7,712 nucleotides of DNA, taken from NCBI GenBank assembly GCA_017620315.1, contig JAFZQQ010000461.1:1-7712 (forward strand). Direction: 5' to 3'. The notes beneath the pieces are model-generated. The model was given only the letters and a program-made list of their open reading frames with translations. It did not search any database and had not been told where the DNA came from. This DNA is from Oscillospiraceae bacterium (GTDB lineage Bacteria; Bacillota; Clostridia; Oscillospirales; Oscillospiraceae). Numbering within the stretch: position 1 is the first letter of the stretch; each line of letters starts with the position of its first letter. The position numbers and the translations under genes are program-made. This document shows positions 6,295 to 7,712 of this stretch, in pieces.

Positions 6295-7712
6295 TCACTC
6301 CTCCCTGATGGCGCCGAACGGGCAGTTAGCCTTGCAGGCGCCGCACTTGATGCATTTGTCGATGTCGATGGTGTGAGGCTTGCGGGTCTCGCCGGTGATA
6401 GCCTCAACCGGGCAGTTCTTGCGGCACTTGCCGCAGCCCTTGCACTTGTCGGCGTCGATGACCATGCCCTTCTTTTTGCCGTTGCAGTGCGGGCAGTTCT
6501 TGTCGACGACGTGAGCAAGATATTCGTTGCGGAAATACTTGAGCGTGCTGATGACCGGGTTGCAGGCAGCCTGGCCGAGACCGCACAGCGCAGCCTCCTT
6601 GATGGTGGAGGCGAGGGATTCGAGCAGGTCGAGGTCTTCGAGCGTGCCCTCGTTGTTCACGATGCGGGTGAGTATCTCAAGCATGCGCTTCGTGCCCTCG
6701 CGGCAGGGAACGCACTTGCCGCAGGATTCGTTCTGCGTGAAGCTCATGAAGAAGCGCGCTGTCTCGACCATGCAGGTGTCCTCGTCCATGACGACCAGAC
6801 CGCCGGAGCCGATGATCGCGCCGACGCTCTTGAGAGAGTCGAAGTCGAGCGGGAGGTCGAGATGCTCCTCGGTGAGGCAGCCGCCAGCGGGGCCGCCGAT
6901 CTGAACGGCCTTGAACTTCTTGCCGTCCTTGATGCCGCCGCCGATGTCGAAGATGATCTCGCGCAGCGTCGAGCCCATCGGGACCTCGATGAGACCGGTG
7001 TTGACGACGTTGCCGGTCAGGGCGAACGCCTTGGTGCCGCTGGACTTCTCGGTGCCGAAGGAACGGAACCACTTCGCGCCGTTGCGGATGATGAGCGGCA
7101 CGTTGGCGTAGGTCTCAACGTTGTTGAGCACCGTCGGCTGCGCCCAGAGGCCGTGCTCCACGGTGGGCGGGGGCTTGACGCGCGGCTTGCCGCGCTTGCC
7201 CTCGATGGAGGCGGTCAGCGCGCGGCCCTCGCCGCAGACGAAGGCGCCGGCGCCGCGGTTGATGTGCAGATGGAAGCTGAAATCGGTGCCCATGATGTGG
7301 TCGCCGAGAATGCCGGTCTCCTCCGCCTTGGCGATGGCGGTGCGCAGACGGTCGACCGCCAGGGGGTACTCGGCGCGGACGTAGATATAGCCCTCGTCGC
7401 TGCCGGCGGCGAGCGCCGCGATCAGCATGCCTTCGATGATGGAGTGGGGGTTGCCCTCCATGATGGAACGGTCCATGAACGCGCCGGGGTCGCCCTCGTC
7501 GCCGTTGCAGACCACGTACTTCTTGCCCTCGGGCTGCCTGCGGACGCTGTCCCACTTGCGCCCCGCGGGGAAGCCCGCGCCGCCGCGCCCGCGCAGGCCG
7601 GATTTCTTCATCTCCTCGATGACCGCGGACTGATCCCCCTGCTCCAGGATCCGGGCGAAGGCCAAATATCCGTCCTTGGCCACGTAGCTGTTGATGCAGT
7701 TCACGTCGATCA
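6295..7712 (-). CDS. hydB: NuoF-like NADH/FMN and iron-sulfur subunit of the hydrogenase, 5' end cut
   Basis: Flavin subunit passing electrons between NAD(P)H and the hydrogenase; in HydABC enzymes it is the proposed site of electron bifurcation with ferredoxin. The frame is open to the right edge, so the start and the usual N-terminal thioredoxin-like [2Fe-2S] domain lie outside. Numbering from the GTG at 7704: the NADH/FMN-binding glycine-rich motif GLRGRGGAGFPAGRKW (36-51), CNGDEGDPGAFMDRS (66-80), YVRAEYP (108-114), GAGAFVCGEG (151-160, where NuoF has GEET), a [4Fe-4S] site (C328, C331, C334, C374), and a C-terminal 2[4Fe-4S] ferredoxin domain (C421/424/427/431 and C451/454/457/461). A CPHC motif (404-407) stands just before the ferredoxin domain. 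It is followed after five bases by hydA. The ferredoxin tail separates it from complex I NuoF and supports a HydB/HndC-type role. Preference for NAD or NADP cannot be read safely. Confidence 0.93.
   Translation of the reverse strand, partial: IDVNCINSYVAKDGYLAFARILEQGDQSAVIEEMKKSGLRGRGGAGFPAGRKWDSVRRQPEGKKYVVCNGDEGDPGAFMDRSIMEGNPHSIIEGMLIAALAAGSDEGYIYVRAEYPLAVDRLRTAIAKAEETGILGDHIMGTDFSFHLHINRGAGAFVCGEGRALTASIEGKRGKPRVKPPPTVEHGLWAQPTVLNNVETYANVPLIIRNGAKWFRSFGTEKSSGTKAFALTGNVVNTGLIEVPMGSTLREIIFDIGGGIKDGKKFKAVQIGGPAGGCLTEEHLDLPLDFDSLKSVGAIIGSGGLVVMDEDTCMVETARFFMSFTQNESCGKCVPCREGTKRMLEILTRIVNNEGTLEDLDLLESLASTIKEAALCGLGQAACNPVISTLKYFRNEYLAHVVDKNCPHCNGKKKGMVIDADKCKGCGKCRKNCPVEAITGETRKPHTIDIDKCIKCGACKANCPFGAIREE

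Noticed and set aside
6290..6298. GTG at 6298 as hydA start, overlapping the hydB stop by four bases
   Set aside because: The GGGAGGAG site would abut this codon. The ATG at 6289 has the right spacing and gives residue numbering that matches the known clostridial enzyme.
4703..6376. 557-codon plus-strand open frame opposite hydA
   Set aside because: Composition is the reverse-frame shadow of hydA (Leu, Ala, Val, Asp, Gly rich), with no motif; hydA carries all hydrogenase signatures.
7702..7704. GTG at 7704 as the true start of hydB
   Set aside because: The frame stays open to the window edge with family-like sequence (IDV) before it, and relatives have a further N-terminal domain. The gene is simply cut.

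Overview
The window looks like chromosomal DNA from a GC-rich, strictly anaerobic, fermentative Firmicute, most probably a gut clostridium of the Oscillospiraceae/Ruminococcaceae kind. This is inferred from GGAGG-type ribosome binding sites, an [FeFe] hydrogenase with a NuoF-like partner, a clostridial OmpR-type two-component system, and a double-hairpin intergenic repeat that I recall from such genomes. No transposase, phage, CRISPR or RNA gene is visible. No stretch longer than about 160 bases lacks a gene.

Layout. Bases 1-837 (minus strand) hold the start of a sensor histidine kinase, cut by the window edge, preceded by its OmpR-family response regulator. Bases 838-994 are a divergent promoter region: two consensus-like promoters point away from each other and share almost the same -35 hexamer. 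Bases 995-3302 (plus strand) are a tdh-kbl pair. Threonine 3-dehydrogenase and 2-amino-3-ketobutyrate CoA ligase together convert threonine to glycine and acetyl-CoA with release of NADH. A 50-base double-hairpin repeat sits between the two genes. A strong hairpin at 3323-3358 separates kbl from a convergent cation diffusion facilitator gene (3372-4481, minus), which has an extra C-terminal domain. A rho-independent terminator (about 4524-4560) then closes a hydrogenase operon on the minus strand. That operon runs hydB (6295 to the right edge, partial at its N-terminus) then hydA (4580-6289), five bases apart.

Working together. HydB (FMN/NADH and FeS subunit) and HydA (five accessory-cluster sites judged from cysteine motifs, counting the [2Fe-2S] site, the His-ligated site and the two ferredoxin-type sites, plus the H-cluster) look like two subunits of an NAD(P)H- and ferredoxin-linked, probably electron-bifurcating or confurcating, HydABC-type hydrogenase. 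The HydC/NuoE-like subunit would be expected just beyond the right edge. Threonine degradation makes NADH and the hydrogenase could re-oxidise it, but the sequence shows only proximity, not coupling.

I found no clearly new multi-gene system. The points most worth a second look are the back-to-back promoters with overlapping -35 elements, the repeat plus possible coupled mini-ORF before kbl, the tandem C-terminal domain of the transporter, and the transporter promoter nested in the hydrogenase terminator.
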